The position numbers were made by a program, and so were the translations under genes. Below the pieces are notes generated by a model. The model saw only the letters and a list, made by a program, of their open reading frames with translations, was not told where the DNA came from and did no database searches. Below are positions 5,592 to 7,667 of a DNA stretch of 7,667 bases, one piece after another; positions within the stretch are counted from its first letter, which is position 1, and the number at the start of each line of letters is the position of its first letter. Where the stretch lies: the NCBI GenBank assembly GCA_937926355.1, contig CALAZP010000306.1:1-7667 (forward strand), read 5' to 3'. Source of the stretch: an uncultured Saprospirales bacterium. GTDB taxonomy: Bacteria > Bacteroidota > Bacteroidia > Chitinophagales > Saprospiraceae.

Positions 5592-6548
5592 ATGGTCGGA
5601 TTTAGAATTATTGTAGTGCTGATGTTGTTTTCTTTTTGGTCGGAAGCGCAGCAATTACCCTTATATACTCAGTATCGAGAGCAAGCGACTTTGATTAATC
5701 CCGCAGCTATGGAACCGGATTTCATAGCATTTGGTAATAATGTTAGTGTGGGAGCTTCTTACCGCACCCAATGGGCTGGGATGCCCGGTGCCCCAGAGAC
5801 CCAATCTTTGAGATTTACCTATTTCGATAACTCAAAAAGTGGGGTGAGTTTGGTGATGGGTGGTCATATTCAAAACGACCAAACGGGTCCTACTGGTTTC
5901 ACCGGGATTTATGGTAAAATTGGTGGGGTTATTTCTAGTGACCCTGACATTATGGGAATTTCATTTGCCATCACCGCAGGTATGATGCAGTATCGCATTG
6001 ATCCCAATAAAGTGTTCTTCAAAGATCCAGGGGAAACACTCGGGTCGGAGTGGTTGACCAAAATTTTTCCAGATTTAGGACTGGGGGTTTATGGCTATAA
6101 GATGTTGGAATTCGGAGCCTTTGATGGTGATTTCGTTTACGGTGGTGTATCTGTACCACAGCTATTTGCATTGGACATTGATTTTGATACGCCTGACGGC
6201 AAATATGGGGTCACTCGAGTACAACACGTGTACTTAAACGGAGGGATGTATAAGTATTTTTCTAAAGAATCATTTTTGGAGCCCTCCATCTGGTTGAGAT
6301 ATGCAGGAGGAGAATTATATAGTTTAGATGTTAATATCCGATATCAAATGCCAGGGCCACTATGGATTGGAGGTGGGTATGGATTAAATCAGATGGGACA
6401 TTTGGAAGCTGGAGTCCTGTTAGGGGAGAATCTTGGCCTTGATCGCACCATAAAAATTGGTTATGGATATGGGTATTCTTATAATTCCATAGGCCCACCC
6501 ACGGGTAATACCCATGAATTGAATCTTTCACTTTCTTTTTTCAGATAA
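5592..6548 (+). CDS. PorP/SprF family type IX secretion system outer-membrane protein
   Basis: Members of this family are outer-membrane beta-barrel proteins that work with the T9SS; many are encoded beside a secreted adhesin and help its export or surface attachment. From the chosen start the protein has 318 residues, typical for the family. It opens with a compact signal peptide (MVGFRIIVVLMLFSFWSEA, residues 1-19). The hallmark N-terminus of the mature protein follows (QQLPLYTQYREQATLINPAA), then ASYRTQWAGMPGAP, alternating Gly/aromatic strands such as GFTGIYGKIGG and the barrel-closing HELNLSLSFF at the end. A start at 5550 would add 14 residues (MKYVLFLGFQKKYP), giving an unusually long signal n-region and placing the ATG in an inverted repeat, so I prefer 5592. 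The repeat-protein gene starts 22 bp downstream, with no terminator between, suggesting an operon and a dedicated secretion partner. The family call is firm; the specific partner is inference. Confidence 0.9.
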   Translation: MVGFRIIVVLMLFSFWSEAQQLPLYTQYREQATLINPAAMEPDFIAFGNNVSVGASYRTQWAGMPGAPETQSLRFTYFDNSKSGVSLVMGGHIQNDQTGPTGFTGIYGKIGGVISSDPDIMGISFAITAGMMQYRIDPNKVFFKDPGETLGSEWLTKIFPDLGLGVYGYKMLEFGAFDGDFVYGGVSVPQLFALDIDFDTPDGKYGVTRVQHVYLNGGMYKYFSKESFLEPSIWLRYAGGELYSLDVNIRYQMPGPLWIGGGYGLNQMGHLEAGVLLGENLGLDRTIKIGYGYGYSYNSIGPPTGNTHELNLSLSFFR

Positions 6549-6570
6549 TTAAGCAGTAGCATAAACGACT

Positions 6571-7667
6571 ATGAAATTATATATTCTTCCCTTTATATTT
6601 ATGCTGTCCATTTTTAAAATGAATGCGCAATCTGGTGGGCCTACCTTCAATTTTTCTTCGGCTGTGGTCCCCACTGATAGTGTATTTTGTGTGGATGTGA
6701 CCGTTAAGGATTTTACCTTACTTTTCGACTATGTGCTACCCATCAAATGGGATTCAACCGTTTTAGAATTCCAAGGCATTGCTGGTATTGATAATTCGAT
6801 ATTGGGATTGACGCAAAGCGACTTTGATTTGAGTCAAGTGGAAAGTGGATTAATGATTGCTAATTGGAAATACCAGAATCAGGATTGTAATGATGTGGTT
6901 AATGCGCTTACCATAGATGACGAAACCGTTATTTTTCAGATGTGCTTTAAAATGATTGGAGGGTTTGGTTCTTATACTAATATTGAAGTGGCATATCCTT
7001 CCAACCAATGTAAAGATTGTCCAGTACCTAGTGTTTTTAGAAAAATTCCAGAGGAATCTTGTAAAAACATTACCCTCAATGAAGTCAAGGGATTGGTATC
7101 AAACAGTATTCGTGCTTTTGAGATTCTGGCAGAAAGTAAAAGAGTCAATTCTGGGGATTTAGTTTGCGTAAATTATTCAGTCAATAATTTTACCAATATT
7201 CGTGGACTGCAGTTTTCGGTATCTTGGGATGATGCGTTTTTGAATTTTGAGGAATTTATAATTCCACAAGAAAATCCTTTAAACATTGCTGCAGGAACTA
7301 GCATCAATGCGCAATCTGATAAATTTACCTTTATTTTTTACGATGTAACGGGTGCAGAGGATGATCAAGGGAGATCTTTACCGGATAGCACTACTTTGTT
7401 TCAGGCTTGTTATACCGTCATTCAACCTTGTCTTTCCAATAATCTCCAATCTACAGAATTACATACTCTTACTGAATCTGGGCAATTGGAAGTCATAAAT
7501 GCTCTTAATGATAGTGTGGCTATAGCGGCTGTGACTATGGATGGAAATATCCAGGTCAATGAATGTCTTCCTATCGGATTACAATTAAATCCTCAGTGCG
7601 GGGCATCCGTGGATCTGGGTGATGAAGTCTGCGTGCCGTTTACTTCAGGGGATAATTTTGCCAATAT
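6571..7667 (+). CDS. Large secreted protein with cohesin-like repeats (3' end outside window)
   Basis: The frame stays open for 365 codons from ATG 6571 to the window edge with no stop, so the gene is truncated by the window. It starts with a signal peptide (MKLYILPFIFMLSIFKMNAQ, residues 1-20). The rest consists of tandem beta-rich domains resembling cohesin modules. Domain 1 (about 33-180) has VFCVDVTVKDFTLLFDYVLP and, later, VIFQMCFKMIGG. Domain 2 (about 190-335) has LVCVNYSVNNFTNIRGLQFS and TLFQACYTVIQ. Domain 3 begins with EVCVPFTSGDNFAN and is cut off. The first-strand cysteines Cys40, Cys199 and Cys354 recur every 159 and 155 residues, and the FQxC cysteines Cys125 and Cys280 recur likewise, so a disulfide per domain is plausible. 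Similar proteins in Saprospira-like bacteria are very long and end in a T9SS sorting or gliding-type domain, which cannot be seen here. Position just after a PorP/SprF-like gene supports a cell-surface, T9SS-exported role. The ligand is unknown. Confidence 0.82.
   Translation, partial: MKLYILPFIFMLSIFKMNAQSGGPTFNFSSAVVPTDSVFCVDVTVKDFTLLFDYVLPIKWDSTVLEFQGIAGIDNSILGLTQSDFDLSQVESGLMIANWKYQNQDCNDVVNALTIDDETVIFQMCFKMIGGFGSYTNIEVAYPSNQCKDCPVPSVFRKIPEESCKNITLNEVKGLVSNSIRAFEILAESKRVNSGDLVCVNYSVNNFTNIRGLQFSVSWDDAFLNFEEFIIPQENPLNIAAGTSINAQSDKFTFIFYDVTGAEDDQGRSLPDSTTLFQACYTVIQPCLSNNLQSTELHTLTESGQLEVINALNDSVAIAAVTMDGNIQVNECLPIGLQLNPQCGASVDLGDEVCVPFTSGDNFAN

Noticed and set aside
6331..6531. 66-residue open frame on the minus strand
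   Set aside because: It is antisense to the C-terminal strands of the PorP/SprF-like gene; no independent evidence.
6956..7162. 68-residue open frame on the plus strand
   Set aside because: It is a different reading frame inside the cohesin-repeat gene, which stays open across the whole stretch with a signal peptide and repeated domains.

Overview
The window looks like a conserved chromosomal stretch from a member of the Bacteroidota, most likely near the Saprospiria (Lewinella/Saprospira-type), although the genus cannot be fixed from sequence alone. The main reasons are a PorP/SprF-family outer-membrane protein of the type IX secretion system (T9SS), a following exported protein built of cohesin-like repeats, the 73-residue DUF2795 protein typical of this phylum, AT-rich DNA, no Shine-Dalgarno sequences before the starts, and several matches to the Bacteroidota -7 promoter element TAnnTTTG in the expected places.

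Layout. Positions 1-198 (+) hold the C-terminal end of a primary sigma factor (region 4), cut by the window edge. A small two-anchor membrane protein of unknown function follows at 224-877 (+). It runs tail to tail into cytidylate kinase (cmk, -) with a 24-bp coding overlap. cmk lies 6 bp downstream of a DUF2795 gene, and a well-formed promoter (TTTG-N19-TACATTTG) upstream of the DUF2795 gene should drive both. Next on the minus strand are an exported transglutaminase-like protein (1822-3006) and queA (3051-4115), separated by a small hairpin that may act as a partial terminator.

A 115-bp divergent intergenic region (4116-4230) separates queA from a MacB/FtsX-type ABC transporter permease (4231-5490, +) that has no ATPase gene beside it. 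This region holds a -7 element for each direction and an imperfect palindrome between them. After the permease come a 9-bp inverted repeat, the PorP/SprF-like gene (preferred start 5592, alternative 5550) and, 22 bp later, the open 5' part of a large secreted protein (6571 to the window end). That last gene has no stop within the window. Its translation shows an export signal, two cohesin-like domains and the start of a third, repeating about every 155-159 residues.

How the genes fit together. rpoD, cmk and queA are housekeeping genes for transcription, CMP/dCMP phosphorylation and tRNA queuosine synthesis. The right end is an accessory cell-surface module: the PorP/SprF-like protein and the repeat protein probably form an operon for T9SS-dependent export or surface attachment of the repeat protein. 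No RNA gene, CRISPR array, insertion sequence or phage signature was seen, and no gene-free stretch exceeds 115 bp. I see no clear new defence or mobile system. The least explained parts are the 217-residue membrane protein, the exported transglutaminase-like protein and the cohesin-repeat protein.
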